This document shows, in pieces, positions 33,244 through 42,521 of a stretch of DNA of 64,000 bases. Location of the stretch: the NCBI RefSeq assembly GCF_006402735.1, contig NZ_CP017174.1, forward strand, positions 6,056,001 through 6,120,000. Reading direction: 5' to 3'. This DNA comes from Myxococcus xanthus (lineage in GTDB: Bacteria > Myxococcota > Myxococcia > Myxococcales > Myxococcaceae). The notes below the pieces were generated by a model. That model saw only the letters and a list, made by a program, of their open reading frames with translations. It did no database searches and had not been told where the DNA came from. The number at the start of each line of letters is the position of its first letter. Position 1 is the stretch's first letter. The position numbers were made by a program, and so were the translations under genes.

Positions 33244-36200
33244 TCAAGTACGAGGCTTGAGGTTGTGCGCAAGCAACCCCTGAACAACGTAGGTCTTGGC
33301 GAAGCGAACGGTGATCTTCATCACGTCGCCAGCGGCCGAAGGTTTTACGCGCGCCACCCGTCCCGGAGCGGCTCCATCAATCGTCTCCCCGGGACGAAGC
33401 TCGTCGGTGCGAGTCCAGCCGCGCTCGAACGTCCGCCAGCGATGGTCCGGCGTCACGACGAGCACACGCCCATCCGTCATGGTGAGCGTGCAGCGCGCCG
33501 CCTGATGCCTGCTGACGTTCGTCACTTCGAAGATGCCGCCATCTCTCTCGTGCTCGTGCATGGTGAGCACTCGCATCCCGGGACGAAGCACTTCGGCGGG
33601 CACTTCGGAACCATCAGCGAGCAACACCGGCTCCCACGGCGCGACACAGGTTCCGTGCGAGCCCCCGCCACCTCCACCGCCGCCAGTCGGCGTTGACGCG
33701 GGGCCCGTTGCACTCCGAAGCATGTTGACGTTGTAGCTGCTCGGCGGGAAGAACCACCGCTCGGCGCTGTAGCCGCTCGCATTGTGGAGACGCACCTTCA
33801 GGTAAAGCAGCCTGTTCGCCATGGCGTCCCGCAGCCGGTTGAACCTGTCGCCATACATGAAGGTAAAGCCCGCGCTCGTCGCGTTGCTGGCATCGCCGTC
33901 GACTGCTCCGTTCTGATACTTGCGATCAGCCAGAGGCACCGACGTCCCATAGAGCCATTGGGGCGCGTTGCTGTCGCTATATGCCCAGTAGAACCCCACC
34001 TCCATGAAGCGCAGCGCATCGAGGTTGTCGCTCACCGCCTGCGGCTGAAGGACTGCGTGATAGTGCGCCCAGGTGAAGTTCGCCGCGCCACCAGCCGCCC
34101 CGGCAATCGCGAAGCCCTCAAGCACCTGGATGTTGAGCCGGTCGATGTTCGGCACGCCCTCGTTGTTGCCTCGGTAGTAGATGCGGCTTCCCGTGTCGGC
34201 GAGTGCCTGAACCGAACGGAAGAAGCCATCGCTCAGGTAGTAGCGCCCCACCTGGACGTTGTTCGAGGCCACCTTGAGCGTCGTTCCGACGTTGTCGAGC
34301 TTCGCCCCGGCCGTGGGTATGCCGCTGCCGTCCTCGGCGTAGTTGGACGTCTTCAGCGTGTTCGCCGCGAGCAAGTCGAAGGTGACCATCTTCCGCATGG
34401 AGACGGCGTCGAAGTAGAGCCGTTTGCCCACGTCGGCCGCCGCCACCTGGGTTTCCCAGAAGAGCTGAACCCCCGTGCAACCGGCCGGGCACGTCCCCTT
34501 CACGGTGACACGCCGGTATGTCGTCCCAACCTGCCCCAGAAAGACGCCCGTATTCTGGCCCGCGTAGACGCCGCTTCCGTCCTCCCACAGCAGGTGAAGG
34601 GTTCCCATGCCCCCGACGGTGATGGACGACGCCTTGACGTAGACCTCGGCGAAGAACTCGTCCCCAGGGGAGCACTTGAGCCGCCCGCCAGGAACCGTTG
34701 AGCCATACCCGCCCGTCCAACTCATGCCCGGCCACGCCCCTGTGTTCGCCAGCTCCACCCGGCGCACCCAACGGCCCACCCGGGCATTAACGGGGTCCTC
34801 GACAAGCCTGTCTCCGTCGGGCGACTTCCCCACGGCGCGAATGCCCGCTTCGTTGTAGCCGTTCGGAATGAGGTTGTCGGTGGGCGGGTACAGCAGGTGC
34901 TGGAAGCCGACCGCGGCATCGCTCAGCGACGCGCCCTCAAGCTGCTTCGGCGTGACGGCGAGCTGAGGCGACGCGTTCCCTCGATTGCCGAAGCGGTCCC
35001 GGGGCACCACGCGCACGAAGTAGGTCGCCCCCGGCATCAGGTCGAACACACCGAATGCCGTCGTGTCGAACGTCCCTCGCAGGGTGGAGCTGCTCGGCGT
35101 AAAGCCGCTGGACCTCGAAACGTGCAGCTCATACCCCGAAGCAACTGGGCCACTCGAAGCCGGGGTGAGGGACAGCGAGAAGCCATTCACGACGGCTGTC
35201 ACGTTGATGTTCAGCGGGAGCAGAGGCGGGGACGTGTGCGCGGGCTCGCCCAGCCCGGGGCGCGTATCCATCTCCAGCCACATGGAGATTCCGAAGGAGG
35301 GCTTCCCGCGCGTTGTAAGCGTCGTGCGTGCATCCCCCTCTGCCGAGAAGACGTGGCGAAACCCGGTGACCGCCAGGTTCTGCGCGTCCGAGTAGTGAAC
35401 GCCGTTGGGGAGGAACCGAAAGAGGTCGCCCAGCTCCACCGGCAGGAAGAAGTCGAGGTCGATTTCCTGCTCGGCGAGCGGCTCGCACAAGTCGGACAGG
35501 GCCGCTTCCGCCATCTTCCGCGCTTCAACCTCGCGGTCGATGTTGCTCGAAGCCCCTTCGGCAATCTGCATGTAGCGCACGCCATAGGCGGCCTGACTCG
35601 CGGCGTCCTCAACGACGACACTCTTCGTCTTCACATGCCCAGCGACGTCCAAGTCGCCCGCGTCCGAAAAGACGACCTCCACTCTGTTGCGGACGTCCGT
35701 CCTGCTGGCGGCGAGCTTCGCGACGTCACGGTAGTCGTCCGGACCGAAGGTCCACGCGAGGGGCGGATTCGTGCGGTTGGGCTCGGAGAACGTCAGGGCG
35801 AATGTTCCGCTCGACTCGCGCCAGCGATAGCGCGCCTCCCAGCCAATCTGCTGAGCCAGGTCGCGAACGGCGTCGAGGACACTCGCCTTCTTCTGCGCGT
35901 ACTGACGAAGCCTCCACCCGGGGGACACTGGGGTATGGAGCACCACGCCCGCCCCGCCGTCCGTCAGGATGGCCTGCATCACCACCTCCACGGCAACGCC
36001 CTGGACGTCGTCACCGTAGGCCCGCTCAGCCTCAATGAATGTGTCCTGGAGTCGGCCGCCCAAGTCACGCCCACGGAAGACGAGCTGCTCACCAGCGAAG
36101 TCGACTTCGTCGATGTCGCCGTGAAAAAGCGTGTGCCACTCGCTCCCGCTGGGCGACATGCCGATGGGGGAAACCGCAGCCTCGACGGTGAACTCTCGCC

Positions 36201-36480
36201 CCGGCCGGATGAGCTGCCCGTTTGCGGCATTCAGCTTCGAGTCGGCCCGGAGCGGGGCCACGCTGAAGAGTTCAATCTGCCGCTTGAGCGTCACCGTCGC
36301 GGCCGAAACGGGCTGGTCAACGTCCTCGTCCACCTCGACGGCGTCGAGAAAGTCGCGGCCCTCAAGCTGGCTCAGATTCCGCCACGTCCCCGCGTCGTCG
36401 AGCACCTTCACCCGAACATGGGAAGCGTGTCCGGCCGGGCTCGTGAGCGCCGCCAATCCCTGAGACGACATGCTGCGCAT
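33244..36480 (-). CDS. Tail tip protein with C-terminal Hint (intein-like) domain
   Basis: The 1078-residue protein starts with a baseplate-hub-like region (about 20-400), then a fibronectin III-like domain (about 425-510) and carbohydrate-binding-like beta segments. A run of nine Gly leads to Cys945, where a Hint domain begins: GTCVAPWEPVLLADGSEVPA, the TxxH block VTPDHRW, and the end AHNLKPRT with His-Asn at 1072-1073. A bacterial intein-like domain so placed would cut the chain at Cys945. Only five residues follow the Asn and the +1 residue is Leu. An AGGA ribosome-binding site precedes the ATG. Confidence 0.8.
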   Translation of the reverse strand: MRSMSSQGLAALTSPAGHASHVRVKVLDDAGTWRNLSQLEGRDFLDAVEVDEDVDQPVSAATVTLKRQIELFSVAPLRADSKLNAANGQLIRPGREFTVEAAVSPIGMSPSGSEWHTLFHGDIDEVDFAGEQLVFRGRDLGGRLQDTFIEAERAYGDDVQGVAVEVVMQAILTDGGAGVVLHTPVSPGWRLRQYAQKKASVLDAVRDLAQQIGWEARYRWRESSGTFALTFSEPNRTNPPLAWTFGPDDYRDVAKLAASRTDVRNRVEVVFSDAGDLDVAGHVKTKSVVVEDAASQAAYGVRYMQIAEGASSNIDREVEARKMAEAALSDLCEPLAEQEIDLDFFLPVELGDLFRFLPNGVHYSDAQNLAVTGFRHVFSAEGDARTTLTTRGKPSFGISMWLEMDTRPGLGEPAHTSPPLLPLNINVTAVVNGFSLSLTPASSGPVASGYELHVSRSSGFTPSSSTLRGTFDTTAFGVFDLMPGATYFVRVVPRDRFGNRGNASPQLAVTPKQLEGASLSDAAVGFQHLLYPPTDNLIPNGYNEAGIRAVGKSPDGDRLVEDPVNARVGRWVRRVELANTGAWPGMSWTGGYGSTVPGGRLKCSPGDEFFAEVYVKASSITVGGMGTLHLLWEDGSGVYAGQNTGVFLGQVGTTYRRVTVKGTCPAGCTGVQLFWETQVAAADVGKRLYFDAVSMRKMVTFDLLAANTLKTSNYAEDGSGIPTAGAKLDNVGTTLKVASNNVQVGRYYLSDGFFRSVQALADTGSRIYYRGNNEGVPNIDRLNIQVLEGFAIAGAAGGAANFTWAHYHAVLQPQAVSDNLDALRFMEVGFYWAYSDSNAPQWLYGTSVPLADRKYQNGAVDGDASNATSAGFTFMYGDRFNRLRDAMANRLLYLKVRLHNASGYSAERWFFPPSSYNVNMLRSATGPASTPTGGGGGGGGSHGTCVAPWEPVLLADGSEVPAEVLRPGMRVLTMHEHERDGGIFEVTNVSRHQAARCTLTMTDGRVLVVTPDHRWRTFERGWTRTDELRPGETIDGAAPGRVARVKPSAAGDVMKITVRFAKTYVVQGLLAHNLKPRT

Positions 36481-36486
36481 GGCTTC

Positions 36487-37248
36487 CTAAACCTCTCGCA
36501 AGGTGAATTCGAGCCGCTCGCCGATGACGCGCGCCCCTTCGTGGATGAATTCGACGAACTCGCCGTCCCGCACTTCGCCAAGCACCTTCGTCTCGCCGAC
36601 GCGGAAGGCCCCGCCCGCAGTCAGGTACGGCAACGCGCTCCAGGCGCGAGCCGAGTGCCACGCGGCCACCTCCGGAACCCATGCGTCCGGCGCCATGAAC
36701 GGCAGTCCGACGACGTCGTCGAAGCGCCGCAGGTTGGCAGCCCCAGTCAAAGACAGTGAGCCACTGGAGACGGTCAGCCCGCCCGCGCTCGCCGAAGCCG
36801 TCCCCTGCATCCAGCGCGCCCCATCGCTCCGGTTGATGACCTGGAGCCAGACGCCTCCCGTGGCATCGAAGAAATGGTGCAGCGTCGTCCAGCGGGGCCC
36901 GAGCTGCATCGCCCAGGAGCAAGACACGCCCAGGGGCAGCTCGAAGCCGCCACCGAAGCGCGCGCCTTGAAAGAGGCTCCCCGTCGCAATCGATGGGGCA
37001 AGGCCCCGACTCGTGAAGGTGTCGACGTCGAACGCGAGTGCATGGCCGTCCCCGGCAATCAGCCCACGAAAGGCCAACGCCTCGACGGACGACAGAGGCC
37101 CCGTCTTGAACTCCCACTCTTGGCGCGTCGCGCGGCGCCCAAGGCGGTAGACGCCGCTGAACGAGCGCGAGTCGACGCCGATGCTCACCTGTCTACGCCG
37201 TCCCTCGACAACGGGCACGGTGATGCCATTCAAGCGCAGAAAGGGCAT
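36487..37248 (-). CDS. Distal tail-like protein
   Basis: The 253-residue product lies between the tape measure and tail tip genes, the place of the distal tail protein (Dit/gp17-like) in siphoviruses. Its beta-rich sequence (SIGVDSRSFSGVYRLGRR, ALAFDVDTF) has no firm motif. The ATG at 37248 lies 1 base after the tape measure stop (TGAGATG), with GGGAG 9 to 11 bases upstream, so I prefer it to the frame from 37263. Confidence 0.6.
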   Translation of the reverse strand: MPFLRLNGITVPVVEGRRRQVSIGVDSRSFSGVYRLGRRATRQEWEFKTGPLSSVEALAFRGLIAGDGHALAFDVDTFTSRGLAPSIATGSLFQGARFGGGFELPLGVSCSWAMQLGPRWTTLHHFFDATGGVWLQVINRSDGARWMQGTASASAGGLTVSSGSLSLTGAANLRRFDDVVGLPFMAPDAWVPEVAAWHSARAWSALPYLTAGGAFRVGETKVLGEVRDGEFVEFIHEGARVIGERLEFTLREV

Positions 37249-37249
37249 C

Positions 37250-39628
37250 TCAATATCTCCCATTCAGCCACTCGCCATTGCCGCGACGTCGGCCCGCTTC
37301 GCGCTTCATTTCGATATAAACTTGTCGCGCTGTCTCGGCGGGGTCATGCGCGGCCTGAATCACAATCTGCCCAACGCTGACGTTGCCGCCGCTCACCGGA
37401 ACAGCCGGACTCGACGTGACGGGCGAGGCACCATGCGGCCTCTGCGGCTGCCCGGAGATGGGGTCCTGTGCGTTGAACCTCGCGAGCGCCACCTTGAATC
37501 CGGAGGGAACGTTGCTGAGCGCCTCGGTCGCCTTCTTCGTGGCGTTGGCGTTCTCCCACTGAGCGACAGCGGCGGCTGAGTTCGCGGCGGCCGACTCGTA
37601 AGTCGTATCTCGCAGCGTGTTCAACGCCCCGTCGACCTGGTCCATGGGGACTTTCATGCTGTCGAGGCCCCGCGCCATCTTCTCGAAGGCACCACCGACA
37701 AGCGGAATCTTGCTGAGCGCCCGGAAGACACCGGCAATGAAACCGATGATGCCGTTCCACACCGTGCCTACTCCCTTCACGACGTAGAGAATCCCCATCG
37801 CCACGATTCGCACGACGGCGAAAAACGCCTTCATGATGGGGCCCGCGAGCAGCGCCAGCGGCTGCGTCAGCGCGACGAGAATCTGCCCCAACACGCTGAT
37901 GAGCGGGGCGAGTCCCTGGAAGAGCGTGCCAAGCACCTCCAGCACCGGGGCAATCGCCTGGAGCGGCGCGAGCAGCATTTCGAGCACCGGAACAATTGCG
38001 TCGAGCAGCGGCGCCACCATGTTGAAGGCGGACGCGAGGAGCGGCAGCACGGGGGCCAGCACGCGGCCGATGGCATCGGCAACGAACTGGATGAAGCTCG
38101 CCGTCATTTGAATCAGCGTGGCAAACGTCGAGCTTTGTGCGAGCAACTCGGCGACAACGGCGATGACGCCGCCCCACACGCCCCCCACGAGCATCCCTTG
38201 CTCGAAGCGCTCGAACAGCTCGTAGAGCCCGCCCAGGGCCTGCGTGAAGCGGCTCGTGAGGGAGCGCTTCGCTTCGTCGACAGCGCGCGCCAGCGCGTCC
38301 GCGAGTTCCTTCGCCTTCTTCCGGGCGACCTGTTCGATGACTGCCGCGACGTTGCCGACGCTCGTCAGGAACTCCTTCGCGTTGAAGTTCCCAATCTGGA
38401 CGCGGCCCGCTTCGATTTCCGGTCCAGCGGATGGCGTGCGCAGCTTGCCCTTCGGCCTGCTGAGCATGTCGTCGAAGACGCCGCCGAACTTCTCACGAAG
38501 GAACGCCGCAGCGTCACCGCCGAGCAGCTTCACGCCATCGAAGGCGTAGCCCGCGCCATAGGAGACGTCCGCCCAAACTGAAGAGAAGCCGTCCTTCAAC
38601 TTGCCGAGTGCGCCGTCGGCGAAGCCCTTCAGCCCGCCGAGCAGCGCGGCGCCGTTCAGGTCCTTCAACCCCTCAAGCGAGGCCGCGACGCCGTCGAGGT
38701 TGAGCGCGCGGGCCAGAGGCGCCGCCATGCGTGCCAGGTTGCGCACCACGAAGGCGAACGTTTCGAGCTGCCCGCGTGCCCACGTCCCGACAATGGCCCC
38801 AAGCCCCGTGAAGAGTTCCCGGAAGAAGGCCACCGCGCGCCCTGCAACTTCGGTGACGCCTCTCCATGCCGACACGAAAGCGTCGCGCATGCCGGTGCTC
38901 GCGTCGTTCCACGCCTTGTAAAGCGTGCCCGCGAGCATCACGACGCCTGCAACGGCGAGCGCGACAGCCGCCAGAGGCGCAGCCACCACGAGGATTCGCG
39001 CGGCGGCATTGCGGAAGGCGGCAGCAAAGCCCGCGTCGACCTGCTCAGCCCCCTTCGCCACTTTCTTCAGGTTGCCTTCAACAACGGGCGTCTCCCCACG
39101 GACAAAGCCGGAGAAGCGCACGACTGCCTTTCCCGCGCCGTCCAGCGCAGGGACGACAACCGTATTCACGATTTCGGCAGTGCTCTTAACGACGCCAGCG
39201 GCAGTCCCCAGCGCGCCACCCGCGAGCGCCGCCGCAGTCCCCCACGCCAGCATTGTCCCAACGGACTGCTTCACGGCCGGGTCAAGCCGTTGGAACCACC
39301 CGAGCGCGTGTTCAAGGACTTCGGAGAGTCTCTCGATATGCGGAAGGATGGCTTCGCCGATTTCAGCGAAGACATTGGTGAAGATGAGCTTGATTCTGTC
39401 GAGCCGCTCGGTGACGCCGCTATCGAACTCAGCCACCGCGGCAAGGGCGCTGTACAGGCCCACGCTGAACAGCCCGCCGATTGCGCCAATCTTCTTCCCG
39501 AGCTTCTCGACCTTGTCGGCAGTCTGAGCGACGTCCGCGACGACGCGCCGCATGGACTTGGAGAACTCGCCAACGGCGGCCGTGACGACGATATACAAGT
39601 CGCCAACTTTCAAACCGCCGCCAGCCAT
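37250..39628 (-). CDS. Tape measure protein
   Basis: This 792-residue protein is Ala/Gly-rich with long helical stretches and several hydrophobic segments in the middle (about 180-215, and a cluster around 480-640), as in phage tape measure proteins. It lies directly downstream of the frameshifted tail chaperone gene. Its length sets tail length; for siphoviruses roughly 1.5 angstrom per residue suggests a tail near 120 nm (inference). Confidence 0.8.
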   Translation of the reverse strand: MAGGGLKVGDLYIVVTAAVGEFSKSMRRVVADVAQTADKVEKLGKKIGAIGGLFSVGLYSALAAVAEFDSGVTERLDRIKLIFTNVFAEIGEAILPHIERLSEVLEHALGWFQRLDPAVKQSVGTMLAWGTAAALAGGALGTAAGVVKSTAEIVNTVVVPALDGAGKAVVRFSGFVRGETPVVEGNLKKVAKGAEQVDAGFAAAFRNAAARILVVAAPLAAVALAVAGVVMLAGTLYKAWNDASTGMRDAFVSAWRGVTEVAGRAVAFFRELFTGLGAIVGTWARGQLETFAFVVRNLARMAAPLARALNLDGVAASLEGLKDLNGAALLGGLKGFADGALGKLKDGFSSVWADVSYGAGYAFDGVKLLGGDAAAFLREKFGGVFDDMLSRPKGKLRTPSAGPEIEAGRVQIGNFNAKEFLTSVGNVAAVIEQVARKKAKELADALARAVDEAKRSLTSRFTQALGGLYELFERFEQGMLVGGVWGGVIAVVAELLAQSSTFATLIQMTASFIQFVADAIGRVLAPVLPLLASAFNMVAPLLDAIVPVLEMLLAPLQAIAPVLEVLGTLFQGLAPLISVLGQILVALTQPLALLAGPIMKAFFAVVRIVAMGILYVVKGVGTVWNGIIGFIAGVFRALSKIPLVGGAFEKMARGLDSMKVPMDQVDGALNTLRDTTYESAAANSAAAVAQWENANATKKATEALSNVPSGFKVALARFNAQDPISGQPQRPHGASPVTSSPAVPVSGGNVSVGQIVIQAAHDPAETARQVYIEMKREAGRRRGNGEWLNGRY

Positions 39629-39634
39629 GACGAA

Positions 39635-40203
39635 TCACCTCTTGCGCAAACGCCGAATGGATTGCTGGCCCGGCTGCGACGCGCCTGGAGCCGGTTGGTG
39701 GGAAGAGCGCCTTTCGAGTTCGTCAGCCTCTCTTCGCGCATAGGCGACGAGCCCGACGACATCCTCGTAAGGCATTTCACGGACTGCGTCGGGCGGCAGT
39801 TTCAGGAGAGAGGCAACCCCGTAGAGCAGGCTCGCTTCGGGGTCGCTGTCTATTTTCCCCGCATCTTCTCTTCGCTCACGTTGAAGACGTCCGTCAGGTC
39901 CGTCGCGAGGTCTTCAAGCCACGACTCGTCGAGCAGCTCGTCGATGTCGTTGACGGAGAACATGGGGCGGCCCGTCTCCGCGTCGTGAAGCACGCAGACG
40001 GCGATGCGCCCCAGCATCCGCGCTCCGGCCCTGTCTCCAGTCGGCTCGTTCTTCTCCGTCATCTCCCCAGCCTCGCGGGCCTGCTCAATCAGCCGCAGCC
40101 GGTCGCCCATCGTCGGCTTGATGATGTTCACCTTGACGCCGTCCACCTCCACCGACTTCAGGACGCGACGATTCTTCGCAAGCAGCTTGTGCTTGTTCGA
40201 CAT
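39635..40203 (-). CDS. Tail assembly chaperone with programmed -1 frameshift (G and GT forms)
   Basis: The zero frame, 40203 to 39850, gives a 117-residue chaperone with an AGAGGAGAG ribosome-binding site. Its last codons read CGG GGA AAA TAG, containing the slippery heptamer G GGA AAA (39859-39853). A -1 slip moves into a frame open to the TGA at 39637-39635, adding about 71 residues (IDSDPEASLLYGV to RRLRKR). This is the lambda G/GT arrangement just before the tape measure gene. Both forms should be made. Confidence 0.85.
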
Positions 40204-40235
40204 GGACTCTCCTCTTTCAGTTGAAACGAGACGGC

Positions 40236-40892
40236 TCAGGGCGAGCCGTAGCCCCAGGCGAAAGCGGCGCCGTCCTCTGACTGGAAGGCGAAGCCGAGGA
40301 ACTTCATGGTGTGCTCGTAGAGGGCCCCGGGCGTCAGCTTGTGAGACAGCTCAGGCACCTTCACCCACGCGCGGAAGACTTGGGCCCCGGATGCCTTGCC
40401 AACTTCGATGAGCAGCGGAGTCCCTTCGGCCAGTGCTTCAACCTCGAGCTCCGTGAGGGCCAGCCCCGTCAGCTCCCCCGAAAAGTCCCGGAGCGACACC
40501 GAACGCCGCTTGTAGGCGTCCCCCATGACTTGCAGCTCGACGACGTCGTTCGTCACCGTGAGGGAGATGGAGCGCACCAGGGCGAGCGGATGGACGGGCA
40601 ACGCGTAGCCCGAGACGCGCACGAGGGCCGACGGGCCGGTAGCGCTGGCGAGGTGGACGTCGCCGAAGAGCGGGTCTACGTAGGCGTCGACAGGTGTCCA
40701 GGCGTCGGCGTCCCCACTGGGGGAAACCTCGACGAACACGGGAGCGCCCGGATTGAGGCGGCGAAGCTCGGGGTCCGCGATTCGAAACTCGGTCCCCGTG
40801 GAGTCGGGCGCGGGCACGGCTTCAGCTTCGAGGAACTCGGCAGGCTCACCCGCGATAGACAGCGAGCCGACATGCGCAGCGATGGCGGCCAT
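40236..40892 (-). CDS. Tail structural protein (second tail-tube-like)
   Basis: The 218-residue product is beta-rich and ends in WVKVPELSHKLTPGALYEHTMKFLGFAF, resembling the tail-tube fold of the neighbouring gene. It begins with an ATG overlapping that gene's TGA. Two tail tube-like genes in a row may give a tube protein and a decorated or tip-proximal variant. Exact role uncertain. Confidence 0.5.
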   Translation of the reverse strand: MAAIAAHVGSLSIAGEPAEFLEAEAVPAPDSTGTEFRIADPELRRLNPGAPVFVEVSPSGDADAWTPVDAYVDPLFGDVHLASATGPSALVRVSGYALPVHPLALVRSISLTVTNDVVELQVMGDAYKRRSVSLRDFSGELTGLALTELEVEALAEGTPLLIEVGKASGAQVFRAWVKVPELSHKLTPGALYEHTMKFLGFAFQSEDGAAFAWGYGSP

Positions 40893-41317
40893 CAGACGGC
40901 CACCGGGGCGCCGTTGCCCAAGAGCTTGCAGGTGAACTCCACGACACCACCCGGGGTCAGCTTCTCGTCGTAGCTGTTGACGACCATCGGGATGCGCTTG
41001 CCCCTGGAGCCGGCCGATGCGTTGGGGTCGAAGATGAACGTCACGTAGACGGTGCTCCCGTCGTCGCGCGCGTCACGCAGCACGGACTGCGGCGCGTCGC
41101 CCTCCAGGAAGTGTCCCGACAGGTCGGCGCTGGTGTCCTTCAGCGTCTGGACGCGGGACTTGTAGCCCGAGCCGCCGAGGTAATTCGTCTCGACGAAGTC
41201 GCCCGTCTCGCTAAGCGACGCGTCCGTCAGGCCATCGACGCGGTCAGCGGACTGGGAGGCATTCGCGTCCGAGCGCACGGAAACACTGTCGAGGTGAGCA
41301 GCAACAGGGGTGGACAT
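40892..41317 (-). CDS. Major tail protein
   Basis: The 141-residue protein has the compact beta pattern of siphovirus tail tube proteins (VQTLKDTSADLSGHFLEGD, then YDEKLTPGGVVEFTCKLLGNG). Its position, between the HK97 gp10-like gene and the chaperone, agrees. It polymerises around the tape measure protein to form the tube. Confidence 0.65.
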   Translation of the reverse strand: MSTPVAAHLDSVSVRSDANASQSADRVDGLTDASLSETGDFVETNYLGGSGYKSRVQTLKDTSADLSGHFLEGDAPQSVLRDARDDGSTVYVTFIFDPNASAGSRGKRIPMVVNSYDEKLTPGGVVEFTCKLLGNGAPVAV

Positions 41318-41325
41318 GTGAATAC

Positions 41326-41742
41326 CTACCGGCTCGGGAAGAGCCGCGAAAGCGTGGCAAGAATTTGGGCGGCAACTGTCTTGCGGAACTTCGCGCGCCC
41401 CCGACGGGCGGGCTTGCGCAGGAAGTGGACCGGCGTGGCGAACCGTTGCTCGCCCCAGTGAAACCCTTCGTGAATGGGGCCCGCAGCGTCGTGGGCATAC
41501 CCAGCCGTTGCGCTGACGCTCGCCTTCGCGTCGTTCAGCTCCGGGCCGTCGACAAACCCGGACGTGCTCAGCGGCGGCTTGCCGTCCGTGTCCCGCGCGC
41601 CCACAGGCACCAGGGCGCGACTCGCCTGAAGCACCGTCGACGCGTGTTCGCGAGTCAAAGGCGCCAGGTCGGCGAGTACGGGCCGCTCCACCTTCCGCAG
41701 CTTGTCGAGCAGCCTGAAATCAAGAGCAACTTTGAGTGGCAT
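41326..41742 (-). CDS. HK97 gp10-like tail completion protein
   Basis: The 138-residue product has the gp10 pattern: a helical N-terminal part with HASTVLQASRALVPV, then TGKPPLSTS-like DGKPPLSTSGF and a basic C-terminal end. The ATG at 41742 is 9 bases behind the -10-like box of P12, without a ribosome-binding site. It probably joins tail to head. The copy A gene lies left of the window. Confidence 0.7.
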   Translation of the reverse strand: MPLKVALDFRLLDKLRKVERPVLADLAPLTREHASTVLQASRALVPVGARDTDGKPPLSTSGFVDGPELNDAKASVSATAGYAHDAAGPIHEGFHWGEQRFATPVHFLRKPARRGRAKFRKTVAAQILATLSRLFPSR

Positions 41743-41751
41743 TGCCCCCGG

Positions 41752-41780
41752 TAAATGCGTGCGCTTTCTCGCCGTGGCTC
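41752..41780 (-). promoter_or_regulatory. Phage promoter-like element P12 (tail genes)
   Basis: Minus strand: GAGCCA, 17 bp, CATTTA. As at P1, the upstream gene's TGA overlaps the -35-like box (TGAGCCA). Confidence 0.7.
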
Positions 41781-42198
41781 ACGCGCCCATGTCGATGAAG
41801 GAGGCATCCACGGTGAAGGTCCACCAATGCCGGTCGCTCCCGTCAGTGCCGACGTAGTTGGGGCTGCCTTCGTCCACCTCAATCAGCACGTAGCCCGCGG
41901 CATTCACGAGATGCAGCACGTCGAGGGCCGCGAGCGCGAGCGCCTGTCCCTCCCGGAAGCTCTCACGCGCCGAGCGCACGCGGACCTGACTGGTAACGGT
42001 TCGGTACGTCTTGCGGCCCCCGCCGATGAAGCTCTGCGGCGGCTCCCCTCCGGTTTGCAACACGAAGCACGCGACGTCCGGCACCGTGGCGTCGTCGTCT
42101 TCGAGCGTCGGGCCGAGAAACAGGTTGGCCCCGGCGCTCAGCCCGAGGCCCCCAGCGGCGAGAATCGTCGCGAGGTCGGCAGCAGTGTCGCGGGCCAT
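41779..42198 (-). CDS. Tail terminator / minor tail protein, copy B
   Basis: Complete 139-residue version of the gene cut off at position 1 in copy A. It starts MARDTAADLATILAAGG at an ATG overlapping the upstream TAA; a TTG 9 bases further upstream is unlikely. Pattern and place suit the tail terminator or minor capsid proteins of siphoviruses. The stop codon runs into element P12. Confidence 0.65.
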   Translation of the reverse strand: MARDTAADLATILAAGGLGLSAGANLFLGPTLEDDDATVPDVACFVLQTGGEPPQSFIGGGRKTYRTVTSQVRVRSARESFREGQALALAALDVLHLVNAAGYVLIEVDEGSPNYVGTDGSDRHWWTFTVDASFIDMGA

Positions 42199-42521
42199 TA
42201 GAGCCAAACCTTCCGGTAGCGCAGGACGCCCGCCCCGTCGACGTGCTCGTCAAGGGCGGCAGGGCGGCGGGCGTGGTTGAAGTCGGTGATGTCGTCGCCC
42301 TTGAACCAAAGTCGGTGGCGCAGCGTGACGGGTGCTTCGGTGTAGACGAGGAAGGACGCGACGAACTCGGCGCCGTTGGCGTCGCGAATCAGCTTGCGAC
42401 TCGGCTGGATGCGCGCGGGAGCTTCTTGGATGGGGCCCAGCAGAGGAGTCCCCCACGCGTCGCGTCCGACGACTTCGGCGTAGCGGATGAGCTGCCGAAA
42501 CAGCGCGGCTGGCCCACTCAT
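42198..42521 (-). CDS. Head closure protein, copy B
   Basis: The 107-residue homologue of copy A 367-690, starting MSGPAALFRQLIRYAEVV. It overlaps both neighbours by start/stop codons (TGATG and TAATG), so head-tail joining proteins are translated as a coupled set. It presumably forms the stopper ring under the connector. Confidence 0.65.
   Translation of the reverse strand: MSGPAALFRQLIRYAEVVGRDAWGTPLLGPIQEAPARIQPSRKLIRDANGAEFVASFLVYTEAPVTLRHRLWFKGDDITDFNHARRPAALDEHVDGAGVLRYRKVWL

Noticed and set aside
33649-33680. Poly-Gly tract as a sequencing or assembly artefact
   Set aside because: The codons vary (GGC, GGT, GGG), the frame stays open through to a well-formed Hint domain, and flexible linkers at such junctions are common.
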